Assembly: GCA_903813345.2 (NCBI GenBank)
Contig: CAIIXF020000004.1
Span: 5,165,525-5,229,524 of the forward strand
Direction: 5' to 3'
Source of the DNA: Owenia fusiformis
Taxonomy: Eukaryota; Annelida; Polychaeta; Sabellida; Oweniidae
Length of the DNA stretch: 64,000 nt
Below the pieces are notes generated by a model. It was given only the letters and a program-made list of their open reading frames with translations, was not told the DNA's origin and did no database searches. How positions within the stretch are numbered: the first letter of the stretch is position 1; every line of letters starts with the position of its first letter. Both the position numbers and the translations under genes were made by a program. This document shows, one piece after another, positions 41,733-53,000 of this stretch.

Positions 41733-42529
41733 TATGAATCCAAAGTGATAACATCACAACTCTAAATTTCTATTTAGTTTATTGTTAAATAAGAAACTTA
41801 TACACCAAGGTATGCATATATGATGTGTATAAACAATTATCCATAACCTAGCTGGAACGCATAACTTAGGTGACATGGAAAGGAAAACTGAATTTATAAC
41901 ATTTAAAGGGACACTTATTTTAATTTATAAGCACTTCGGGATAAATTCTGGGTTTGTTTTGAGACAATGTTTTTGTTTGTTTCTTTAATTTTTGCCTTGT
42001 TTGGTTTTGACAATATTAAATGAAAATCTTATAATTAAAACTTAATTTCTATCCACTATCAATTTGGAGAATGAGTGGTCATTTATGTTGTCAGATTATT
42101 TGCCGATTAAAGAATCATCTCTCATATGCTGCGTTGTGTGCTTTATTTTCCATGTCTTGAATCCTCAACTGGTGGAAGAGAGGGGGAAGAGCAGTGCCAA
42201 CAAAGTACTGGCAGATAGGTAAAATTTATATGAACAATTGATGTCACACACCACAAGAAGTTCCACAAAGTACTGGACTGACTGGACGGGTGGATCGGGA
42301 GGTTGATATAAACAATATCCTCTCGAAATATAGATGTCACTTGATGATTGTTAACTGAGTGTATATATATCATTTTTCAGCTCCAGATAGGCAAACACTG
42401 CCTGTCAATACTTCAACTTTAGATAATGAGATTATATGTCTATATGCTGGTTGGCAGTGTATTGCCTGGTAAATGTAAAGTAATCGATGTATACTTTATG
42501 TAATCGATGTATGACTATCAATAATACTG
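41733..42529. other. AT-rich stretch without genes
   Basis: Around 41,877-41,950 it shares phrases (gaaaggaaaactgaatttat and gcacttcgggata) with the 3' end of the gag-env chimera at 44,918-44,960, so it may contain the 3' end of another copy of that element. Confidence 0.45.
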
Positions 42530-42727
42530 TATGGATTGTATGAAAACCAAATGGAACAAATGGAACAAATGTAAGGCAGTTTTGTTATTTTCAGACTTTG
42601 TTTCTTCTTGTTTTTCAATAATCGTATTGGCTGCATCGCCATCCATGTCAGTTGTATCTTCTTCGTGATCAGATAGATCAATTTCAGTTTACTCTGTTTC
42701 GATTTCTGGGTGGTGATCTTCATCCAT
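42530..42727 (-). pseudogene. Possible acidic coding fragment, one in-frame stop
   Basis: On the minus strand from ATG 42,727: MDEDHHPEIETE, a TAA, then TEIDLSDHEEDTTDMDGDA...EKQEETKSENNKTALHL. The composition is strongly acidic and protein-like, unlike the surrounding AT-rich sequence. The phrase aacaaaactgccttaca occurs at both ends of the segment, hinting at a duplicated unit. No family recognised. Confidence 0.3.
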
Positions 42728-43976
42728 TGTGATATATATTGCAGTGTCTGTGTGTAAGGCAGTTTTGTTCAGTAAAGGTCTTAAATAATGCAGACTATGT
42801 CATCCATTAAATTAGATAAAAAGGGGGGGGAGAGATTTCTTAGTTCAGTAAGTGATAATTCTGCATTTGTTCTATATGATTTTAAAATTGATTATTTAGT
42901 TTTAAGAATGGTTAAAATTGTATTATCACTTAACTTGAAAATCCTAAGGACAGGAAGCTGTCCATTGGATAATAGTACTAAAACAAATATTTTGACATAT
43001 AGTTTTTCAAACCTGGTCAACATAGAAAAAATTGAATTGACTAGGTCAGATTACCATGTTATACAGTATCTTTGAGATTTTCTTGTAAAAAAAATATTAT
43101 ATTATGTATATGAAATGTGTAACCAATATATAAAATATGTAACCAATGTATATCAATGACCATTATTTCTCTTAATGTTACAACTCAAATTAAATCATAT
43201 TCAGATGTTGTGGAGATTCTGTCAAGGTCCATAAAGGCTATTACAAGGATAAATCAAAAGTGTTAAGCATTTTCTCTCCAAATTTCTAATATCAACTGAC
43301 CTTTTTTTCAACTTTTGATTTGTGAAATGACTAAAGCTAGTGAAATATAACCCTCATATTTTTGTTTAGGAAACCCCGGTACAGTATGGTTTTGAGAAGA
43401 GGGTGTTAACAGAATTGTAAGCTGAATGGAATGATATGTATTTTGAAGGAGAAATATATGACTTATAACTAAATGATTTGTCTCTGTTGTTTGCTAGAGG
43501 AAGCTAAGTAGAGATTGAACAATTCAGACACACTTGACTGACATTTTATATAATAACACTTTGGATCTTCAAATTAGAAATGAATCAATGAAATAACTAT
43601 AATCAATACACATACCAAATTGATAACACGCATTATCAGGGTACAAAATGGAAGATCTAAAGTAATATTATAAATGTGTTTTAAGGTAATATTGTAAATG
43701 AGTTTTAAGGTTAGTATAGTAAAAATAAGTTGTTGTTCAGGTATCTATTTCCCTATCCTCAATTATGTATATGGAGTTCCTTTTATGGAAACTTGCATAC
43801 ATTGATATGTGAAGATCTTGAATAGATGTTCAGTTTGAGCCTTGGCAAGAGAACTGGGAAGATGTGAACAAATATCTAATAAAAACATAGTCTCATATAA
43901 TGTGAATAAATATCTATAAAAGTATAGTCTCATATATGGTGGAGCTGCAGAAGATCAATGTGTACCTCATCAATGA
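42728..43976. other. AT-rich stretch upstream of the gag-like ORF
   Basis: No gene recognised. GGTGGAGCTGCAGAAG near 43,939 is a possible retroelement leader or primer site, but no LTR pair was found. Confidence 0.45.
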
Positions 43977-44942
43977 ATGGAATCTAGTTATAATCTCCGT
44001 TCTAATCATCAGAGACACACAATCATGGCAAAAGCCCATATTAAATTAGATAAATTTGATGGTGTATCTGATGGCGTTCGCTGGTTCGAAGACTTAACCT
44101 CATTCATTTTGCTAAATAAAATAGAAGATGGTCAAAGGAGAGACATTTTAAAACTATATCTTAAAGACGGAGCCAGAACATGGCTGGAGGCTATGCCAAT
44201 AGACATTACCTGGGCAGACTTGAAGAAGGCCTTCGAAGCCCGTTTTCAAATCAAGCAGTATAACACTGCTGAATTGAGCACACTACTATCATCTGGTACG
44301 TTGAAAATGCTACCAGACGAGACCGTTAGATCATTTGTCACCCGTGTGAGCGAAATTCTTAGAGGAGCAAAAGATCAACTGACACCACAGCAGATCGTTA
44401 ACATAATAGCAAATGGACTCCCACAGTCTATTAGAAATCATGTCGTGGCGCAAGATCCAAAAAGCGTCAATGACATTATAACCAAAGCAAGTTTATTCAG
44501 CACTACAGAAGGGGACGATGCCTCAAAGACCTTGATTGCGCGGCTAGAGGGTATCATCGATGCGAAAACAGAACAGATAGCAGCAATGGTACTGAGTAAG
44601 ACTGCAGCAGACATTTCGACAGTGATGCCATATAACGGATCCCATGGAGCGAACAGAGTGGACGCAAACCCCCAGAAAACATGCAGATGGTGTTTGGGTA
44701 AGTGCTTTGATAGGTCAATGTGCCCTGCACTAAATCAGTCATGTTCATTTTGTGGAATTAGAGGTCTATTGCCTTTTGTTGCGGAAATAACAAAGGGGTT
44801 GTTTGGGATTGCAACGGATTCTGATTTAAAACGCTTAGCGCAACATGTGAACATTTTGACTTCACGTCAGCAGAAAATGGCAACTCAGTTTAGTCTCATA
44901 CGCATAACTGAGGCGACAATGAAAGGAAAACTGAATTTATAA
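43977..44942 (+). CDS. Gag-env deletion chimera of an env-bearing LTR retroelement (321 aa)
   Basis: Open from ATG 43,977 to TAA 44,940. Residues 1-230 look like a Ty3/gypsy-type Gag capsid (KLDKFDGVSDGVRWFEDL, LYLKDGARTWLEAMP, FEARFQIKQYNTAEL, ETVRSFVTRVSEILRGAK). A Cys-rich zinc knuckle follows (CRWCLGKCFDRSMCP...CSFCGIRG, about 235-262). Immediately after it the protein switches to LLPFVAEITKGLFGIATDSD and LAQHVNILTSRQ, which resembles the fusion-peptide region and adjoining heptad segment of F-type retroelement envelope proteins. The junction near 44,763 therefore marks an internal deletion that removed protease, pol and most of env while leaving an open frame. No LTRs were identified. 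It could be a relic or a domesticated product; the sequence does not decide. Confidence 0.75.
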   Translation: MESSYNLRSNHQRHTIMAKAHIKLDKFDGVSDGVRWFEDLTSFILLNKIEDGQRRDILKLYLKDGARTWLEAMPIDITWADLKKAFEARFQIKQYNTAELSTLLSSGTLKMLPDETVRSFVTRVSEILRGAKDQLTPQQIVNIIANGLPQSIRNHVVAQDPKSVNDIITKASLFSTTEGDDASKTLIARLEGIIDAKTEQIAAMVLSKTAADISTVMPYNGSHGANRVDANPQKTCRWCLGKCFDRSMCPALNQSCSFCGIRGLLPFVAEITKGLFGIATDSDLKRLAQHVNILTSRQQKMATQFSLIRITEATMKGKLNL

Positions 44943-45639
44943 GCATTTCAGGATAGTGTCCAAAAAGGGAGCAATGTCAGGAAAGGGGATCTGATGCCCA
45001 CATTTAATTTTACAAAATTAATTTTGGAATTTATTACATAATAAATTTAAAAATGTGTATCTCCCTTACATATATAATCAACAAGGCAAAATGCAATTCT
45101 GCTAATAAGGAGAGACCATAAATCATATGGCTCTCTGCCAATGAAAAAATTCTCTAGCCTGATCCTGAAAATTTTATTATCATTATAATCAGAATTCTAA
45201 TATGATACGTGACGTCACAATAGCTAGAACAATTGATTTTCTGGTCTATATTGGAGTATGTATGACCACTAAAATTAATAAATGCAAATTTTTGTTTTTC
45301 TTGTCTGTTTATCATATTAGAATCGTAACAAAGACCTCGATTTTATGATTTATGTCAAATATATGACCTCAAATTTTATTCTGGCCATTGCCAAAGACCT
45401 CAATCACTACGCGATTTCGGTCTTTTAACAATGAACAGAATCAAATTTTCAGTCATATATCACGCCATAAATCATAAAATCTCGGTCTTTATTCCTTAAT
45501 TATATTACTAACAAACAAAAATGACAAGCCAAGTCATAGGTCAATGGTTAAAGTACCCTAGAACAACAGCCGAGGGAAGGTTTTTGCTGATTACTGTAAT
45601 GTTATGGAAAGCAACAGTAACCATTTCACTATCGTAGTA
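44943..45639. other. AT-rich non-coding stretch
   Basis: Starts with a purine-rich run (aaaaagggagcaatgtcagg) that may be the polypurine tract of the element above. Contains short inverted phrases around 45,355-45,485 (aaagacctcgattttatgat and atcataaaatctcggtcttt) forming an approximately 20-bp inverted repeat. Confidence 0.5.
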
Positions 45640-46700
45640 TTATATGCACACTAAAGTCAATTAAATATACCTTCCAGCATGTCAATAGCATCACTTAATG
45701 ACGTCATAAATTGACAGAACTTATAGAAAATATATCCAAATTGTAGGAAAAAAACTAATTCAAAGAAATGTGGCAGTCTTCACTCCAGGACAGGCTATTA
45801 AATGTGCATTCCCTTAATGCCATAAATTGAAGGAACTTATTTAAGAAAATTGTAGGAATAAAAAGCTTTGTACATATAAATATGGCAGTCTTCACTTGAA
45901 GATATTATTCTAGGAGAGATTATAAAAGTACACCTTCCAGCAGTGTCACTAGCTACATTAAATGATGTCATAAATTGACGGAAATTAAAAAATGATGTAA
46001 ATTGTAGGAAAACCCTAGTTCAAAGAAATATGGCAGTCTTTACTGAAAGATATTATTATCGGAGAGATTATAAAAGTACACCTTCCAGCAATGTCACTAG
46101 CTTCACTAAATGATGTCAAAAATTGACAGAACTTAAGAAATGATTTAAATTGTAGGAAAAACCTAGTTCCAAGAAATATGGCAGTCTTTACTGGAAGATA
46201 TTATTATAGGAGAGATTATAAAAGTACATCTTCCAGCAATGTCACTAGCTTCACTTAATGATGTCAAAAATTGATGGAAAAACCTTGTTCAAAGAAATAT
46301 GGAAGTCTTTACTGGAAGATATTATTCTAGAAGAGGTTATAAAAATACACCTTCCAGCAATGTCACTGGCTTCACTTAATGATGTCAAAAATTGAGGGAA
46401 CTTAAAAAATGATATAAATTGTCGGAAAACCCTAGTTCAAAGAATTATAAAAATACACCTTCCAACAATGGCAGTAGCTTCTCTTAGTGATGTCATATAA
46501 TGACAAAGCCGAAGAAAATTATATAAATTGTTGGAAAAAATCCTTGTACAAAAAAATGTGGCAGTCTGAACTGGGAGATATTATTCCAGAATAGGCTATA
46601 AAATACACCTTCAAGAAATGTCAATAGCTTCCCTTATCTTCATAAATCGTGGTAGTCTTCACAGGAAGATATTTTCCAGAAAAGGCTGTAAAGATTTGTA
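45640..46700. repeat. 110-150 bp degenerate tandem array
   Basis: Seven to eight units with the phrases caccttccagcaatgtca, cttcacttaatgatgtcataaattga, gtaggaaaaaccctagtt, atggcagtctttactggaag and gatattattctaggagag. Unit starts are near 45,672, 45,812, 45,933, 46,082, 46,231, 46,350, 46,458 and 46,604. The outer units are the most diverged. Confidence 0.88.
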
Positions 46701-47825
46701 GCAATTTTTCTGCTAGCAGAGAATTGAAAAATGCACATTTCTCAAATGTTGGTGATGATACAAAGTAAATAAAAAAAATAGGTTAACTAAACTCATTTAA
46801 GGCTCAAAAGCATATCAACTAGAAAATTTCTTTAAAGAGTTTCCTTTTCCACAAAATTGGATACCAATAGCAGTATATACATTACATATGTCATACATTA
46901 CATATGTCATAATATAAATCATGGGGAATTCTATTCAACAATGATGTCAACAATTGACGGAAACTTATATAGGTAGAGCCTTTACACCTTTACAGAAGAT
47001 AAACTTACAAATAAGCTGACAAGTTCTATAGCTGAGAAGGTGAAAAGGAATGAAAATATATCACCATTTCATCATTGAGAATCACTATTGAATAGTGATG
47101 GCATCAATTGATGGTAACTAATATATATGTCCTGACTTCAAAAAGGAAACCAAACTTACAAAATTAAATTTCATAACGAAAGTGACAATTTATTTAGTAA
47201 AGCCTTTTCAAGGAACGTATGTTCATTTACTACAAATAAGTGATTCTATGAGGATGACAAGTCAATCATTTGAGTCATTCCTATATACACAAAGAAGACA
47301 TTACTACTCCTCTTCGCAAACAGGAATCACCTAACACAGCAAGAGGAACTATGACTAGATTCAGCCCAATACCGGAATAATGGAAAAAATTGTTGAAAAA
47401 CTCTAAACAAGCCCCACTCCAATCTTTTCTTATTGGATATCTCTTCCTGTGCAGCAATTAAGTAGACTCCATGGATGCTTACAGAGATGTGTTCTTTTAC
47501 TTACTAAATCAAATTTTGGTAGAGCTTTTCAAAAGGAACCAATATAGTGATGCTTAAAAAGTGTTCTCTACTGGAACAGTGTAAAAATTGTTGTGGCCAT
47601 TGCTTATAACCAAAGTATTTCACAATGAAGGAACAGAAAATAAAATGAATGTATTTAAATTTGGGCAATTTTCGCCTGGGGGCCGAAGGTATTTTCAAAC
47701 CTTGATCTTTGGGATGTGACAATACAGTGTACATAATATGCTCTTGCCATAACTGATCAATTTAAGCCAACATTCAGCAACTAAGGTTGTCATTATGAAG
47801 GGAGTGAAATTGATCACCAAAGTCG
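46701..47825. other. AT-rich stretch without genes
   Basis: No coding signal. Degenerate phrases (aatgatgtcaacaattgacggaaact, 46,939-46,965, and similar near 47,097) suggest old extensions of the preceding array. Confidence 0.5.
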
Positions 47826-47829
47826 GTTA

Positions 47830-48160
47830 CAGCACACAGGAGATGGTAGAGGAGGTTGTCAATGTGAAGGGTGTAACATCAATCATCCAAGTCAATTACA
47901 GCACATGGGAGTAGGTGGATTCATAAAAGAGGTTGTCAATGTGAAGGGTGTAAAATCAATCATCCAAGTCAATTACAGCACATGGGAGTAGGAGGTTGTC
48001 AATGTGAAGGGTGTAAAATCGATCATCCAAGTCAGTTACAGCACATGGGAGTAGGTGGATTCATAAAAGAGGTTGTCAATGTGAAGGGTGTAAAATCAAT
48101 CATCCAAGTCAATTACAGCACATGGGAGTAGGAGGTTGTCAATGTGAAGGATGTAAAATC
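47830..48160. repeat. Gag-derived minisatellite, left block
   Basis: Four to five units of ggttgtcaatgtgaagggtg, taaaatcaatcatccaagtc and agttacagcacatgggagta, alternating with units extended by ggtggattcataaaagagg. Same family as the large block at 50,020-54,575. Confidence 0.92.
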
Positions 48161-48375
48161 ACTTTTCGGAGATTTTTGGCTGAAGCAAAATGAACTTCTC
48201 ATTGAGACACTTACTTCAAAACTATGTAACTAACTATCAAAATTCTAAATTATATTAAAACCATCAGCATAAATAAGCTGAGAACCAGGATGTTATCATT
48301 ATTATTATCATTGTTAGAATAGGATTGATCATGAATATTACAATAAATTAACATGGAACATTACTTCACATCTTA

Positions 48376-49466
48376 GTACCCCGGACAGGTTGAATGATGC
48401 TGTTGTATTTTTACTCCATATTTGCAATAGAACAACCATTCTTAATGAAATTTTCAGGATTTATTTTAGAGACAATTTCCAACATGTAAAATTAATATCT
48501 TATCAAAATTTACAATTTTATGATTTTGACAGGCTTTTTTCAAAAACACTTCACTGTCAATAAAATACAGGTTTTGCTTGAACAATTGAACTTTTGAAAC
48601 GTCATTTCAAATATTATCTGGCAATTGAATTTCCAGCCGCCTAAAGTCTTTCCGGATATATTTGTTTGTTGCAATATTAACAATCATGGCTGATTATTGT
48701 TTTTCATTTTAGTCATATTCAATATTATTTCAGTGCATTAGGCCAATAAAACTTGTTGCTCTGGGTCTCATTTAGAGAAACGTCCCCTAGATTGCCCAGA
48801 TAGAGGAGGTCAATCTTCTTATCAACAGACAAGTGTTCAACCCGATCAAACTGTTCAATAATGTCCAAAATGAGGTAAAACATCACGAATCTCCAAGTAT
48901 TCCCAGCATTAGATCCTTCAGAGATGTTAATATAGCTGTGTCAAATTCTATCATGAAATTGTCAGCGAAACCTGACATATTCAAAGCATTGTGCAATTTA
49001 CGTGCCACAGGGTTACATGCTGAGTGATAGGGGCGAAAAAGCCCAATGGCGAAAGAATGTTTTATCAGAGGAAACATGACCTAGAGTGACAAGTTTTTCA
49101 TCGGCCAATTGCACTGTAATAATATTATTGAATATAACAAAAATTAACAACACTTATCAGCCATAATTAATATGGCATCAAACACATCTGGAAAGACTTT
49201 AGGCGGCCAAAAATTTAAAAGCTAGACAATCTTTGGAATGACGTTAAAAGATCAATAGTTCAAACAAAAACCTGTATTTTATTGAGAGTGCAGTATTTTT
49301 GAAAAAAGCCTATCAAAATCATAAAATTAGGAATTTCTTTAAAATATTTTTTTTCCATGTTGGATATTGTCTCCAGAATAAAACATGAAAATTTCAATAA
49401 GAATGGTTGTTCTATTGCAAATATAGGGTAAAAACATGACTGCATCATACAACCTGTCCGGGGTAC
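48376..49466. mobile_element. TA-flanked foldback DNA transposon, 1,091 bp, with empty site present
   Basis: Termini GTACCCCGGACAGG and CCTGTCCGGGGTAC lie at the ends of diverged inverted arms of about 380-400 bp each (48,376-48,775 and 49,085-49,466), flanked by TA on both sides. The uninterrupted target is visible at about 55,295-55,320 (cacatcttatgttgaatta), so the insertion and the TA duplication can be read directly. The central 300 bp are not repeated and carry short open frames only; a Cys/Asp/Pro phrase (LDCPDRGGQSS) is reminiscent of a gag knuckle but unproven. Confidence 0.85.
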
Positions 49467-49518
49467 TATGCTGAATTATATATATTTGATTCAACGCTAC
49501 GTAACCACACCCAGTAAC

Positions 49519-50030
49519 ATGGTGGACACTTTAACAACATCCCAGCCTCCTGAACACTTTATTAACAAATGGATACGCCTATCAAATCAATACCTAATTC
49601 ATATACATGAGGAAAGAAACTGTTTATAGAAAGTGAAGAACAAAATCAAGAAAATATTGAAATTGTACCACAACGAAACAATTTAAATTTAGGACATATT
49701 GAAGAAAGACAAACAATGGCAAAAGCTTTAAGCTCTGTCCAGGAATTTAAAAACACTGATAATCCAATTGTATGGTTCGAACGCTTTGATGCCATTTCGT
49801 TAACTAATAACTGGAATGATCAAGAGAAGTTATCCATGTTGAAGTTTAAAATTCCAAAATCCACCACTCTATGGATTAGGAAACTGCCTTTAGATATTTT
49901 TGAAGACTTTCACCCCTTCAAGGAAAAATTAATTGAAAAGAACTCTAAACAGAACAATTGGAGATTGAACTTTTAACGAAGCTGTCGAAGCTGCAAAACT
50001 TTGGATGCTGCATCCTTCTGGAGGAGGTTG
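49519..50030 (+). pseudogene. Retroelement gag copy 1, frameshifted
   Basis: Starts MVDTLTTSQPPEHFINKW at 49,519, shifts frame, then reads NLNLGHIEERQTMAKALSS, PIVWFERFDAISLTNNWND, KLSMLKFKIPKSTTLWIRKL and PFKEKLIEKNSKQ. After another shift it reads EAVEAAKLWMLHPSGGGCQ. The W-F...NW...L...W pattern fits a Ty3-type capsid. The reading runs directly into the minisatellite, whose first unit encodes CQYERCKIDHPSQL, a zinc-knuckle-like segment. Confidence 0.68.
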
Positions 50031-53000
50031 TCAATATGAAAGGTGTAAAATTGATCATCCAAGTCAGCTATAGCACATGGGAGTAGGAGGTTGTCAATGT
50101 GAATGGTGTAAAATCGATCATCCAAGTCAGCTACAGCACATTGGAGTAGGTGGGTTCATAAAGGAGGTTGTCAATGTGAATGGTGTAAAATCGATCATCC
50201 AAGTCAGTTACAGCACATTAGAGTAGGTGGGTTCATAAAGGAGGTTGTCAATGTGAATGGTGTAAAATCGATCATCCAAGTCAGTTACAGCACATTGGAG
50301 TAGGTGGGTTCATAAAGGAGGTTGTCAATGTGAAGGGCATAAAATTGATCATCCAAGTCAGCTACAGCACATAGTAGTAGGAGGTTGTCAATGTGAAGGG
50401 TGTAAAATTTATCATTCAAGTCAGCTTCAGCAAATGGGAGTAGGAGGTTGTCAATGTGAGTGGTGTAAAATCGATCATCCAAGTCAATTACAGCACATTG
50501 GAGTAGGTGGGTTCATAAAGGAGGTTGTAAATGTGAAGGGCATAAAATTGATCATCCAAGTCAGCTACAGCACATGGTAGTAGGAGGTTGTCAATGTGAA
50601 GGGCATAAAATTGATCATTCAAGTCAGCTACAGCAAATGGTAGTAGGAGGTTGTCAATGTGAATGGTGTAAAATCGATCATCCAAGTCAATTACAGCACA
50701 TTGGAGTAGGTGGGTTCATAAAGGAGGTTGTCAATGTGAAGGGCATAAAATTGATCATCCAAGTCAGCTACAGCACATGGTAGTAGGAGGTTGTCAATGT
50801 GAAGGGCATAAAATTGATCATTCAAGTCAGCTACAGCACATGGTAGTAGGAGGTTGTCAATGTGAAGGGTGTAAAATCAATCATCCAAGTCAGTTACAGC
50901 ACATATGAGTACTAGGTTGTCAATGTGAAGGGTGTAAAATCAATTATCCAAGTCAGTTACAGCACATTGGAGTAGGTGGGTTCATAAAGGAGATTGTCAA
51001 TGTGAAGGGCATAGAATTGATCATCCAAGTCAGCTACAGCACATGGGAGTACTAGGTTGTCAATGTGAAGGGTGTAACATCAATCATCCAAGTCAGTTAC
51101 AGCACATTGGAGTAGTTGGGTTCATAAAGGAGATTGTCAATGTGAAGGGCATAAAATTGATCGTCCAAGTCAGCTACAGCACATGGGAGTAGGAGGTTGT
51201 CAATGTGAATGGTGTAAAATCAATCATCCAAGTCAGTTACAGCACATTGGAGAAGGTGGGTTCATAAAGGAGGTTGTCAATGTGAATGGTGTAAAATCGA
51301 TCATCCAAGTCAGTTACAGCACATTGGAGTAGGAGGTTGTCAATGTGAATGGTGTAAAATCTATCATCCAAGTCAATTACAGCACATTGGAGTAGTTGGG
51401 TTCATAAAGGAGATTGTCAATGTGAAGGGCATAGAATTGATCATCCAAGTCAGCTACAGCACATGGGACATGGGAGTAGGTGGGTGCCTAGAGAAGGTTG
51501 TCAATGTGAATGGTGTAAAATCGATCATCCAAGTCAGTTACAGCACATTAGAGTAGGTGGGTTCATAAAGGAGGTTGTCAATGTGAATGGTGTAAAATCG
51601 ATCATCCAAGTCAGTTACAGCACATTAGAGTAGGTGGGTTCATAAAGGAGGTTGTCAATGTGAATGGTGTAAAATCGATCATCCAAGTCAGTTACAGCAC
51701 ATTGGAGTAGGTGGGTTCATAAAGGAGGTTGTCAATGTGAATGGTGTAAAATCGATCATCCAAGTCAGTTACAGCACATTGGAGTAGGTGGGTTCATAAA
51801 GGAGGTTGTCAATGTGAAGGGCATAAAATTGATCATCCAAGTCAGTTACAGCACATTAGAGTAGGTGGGTTCATAAAGGAGGTTGTCAATGTGAATGGAG
51901 TAAAATCAATCATCCAAGTCAGCTTCAGCACATTGGAGTAGGAGGTTGTCAATGTGAATGGTGTAAAATCTATCATCCAAGTCAATTACAGCACATTGGA
52001 GTAGGTGGGTTCATAAAGGAGGTTGTAAATGTGAAGGGCATAAAATTGATCATCCAAGTCAGCTACAGCACATGGTAGTAGGAGGTTGTCAATGTGAAGG
52101 GCATAAAATTGATCATTCAAGTCAGCTACAGCAAATGGTAGTAGGAGGTTGTCAATGTGAATGGTGTAAAATCGATCATCCAAGTCAATTACAGCACATT
52201 GGAGTAGGTGGGTTCATAAAGGAGGTTGTCAATGTGAAGGGCATAAAATTGATCATCCAAGTCAGCTACAGCACATGGTAGTAGGAGGTTGTCAATGTGA
52301 AGGGCATAAAATTGATCATTCAAGTCAGCTACAGCACATGGTAGTAGGAGGTTGTCAATGTGAAGGGTGTAAAATCAATCATCCAAGTCAGTTACAGCAC
52401 ATATGAGTACTAGGTTGTCAATGTGAAGGGTGTAAAATCAATTATCCAAGTCAGTTACAGCACATTGGAGTAGGTGGGTTCATAAAGGAGATTGTCAATG
52501 TGAAGGGCATAGAATTGATCATCCAAGTCAGCTACAGCACATGGGAGTACTAGGTTGTCAATGTGAAGGGTGTAACATCAATCATCCAAGTCAGTTACAG
52601 CACATTGGAGTAGTTGGGTTCATAAAGGAGATTGTCAATGTGAAGGGCATAAAATTGATCGTCCAAGTCAGCTACAGCACATGGGAGTAGGAGGTTGTCA
52701 ATGTGAATGGTGTAAAATCAATCATCCAAGTCAGTTACAGCACATTGGAGAAGGTGGGTTCATAAAGGAGGTTGTCAATGTGAATGGTGTAAAATCGATC
52801 ATCCAAGTCAGTTACAGCACATTGGAGTAGGAGGTTGTCAATGTGAATGGTGTAAAATCTATCATCCAAGTCAATTACAGCACATTGGAGTAGTTGGGTT
52901 CATAAAGGAGATTGTCAATGTGAAGGGCATAGAATTGATCATCCAAGTCAGCTACAGCACATGGGACATGGGAGTAGGTGGGTGCCTAGAGAAGGTTGTC

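Noticed and set aside
42143-42373. 76-codon minus-strand frame
   Set aside because: Composition is unremarkable and no exon boundaries or homology are visible.
42788-43075. 95-codon plus-strand frame following the TATG at 42,788
   Set aside because: Contains a poly-G tract, and neither splice signals nor recognisable motifs support it.
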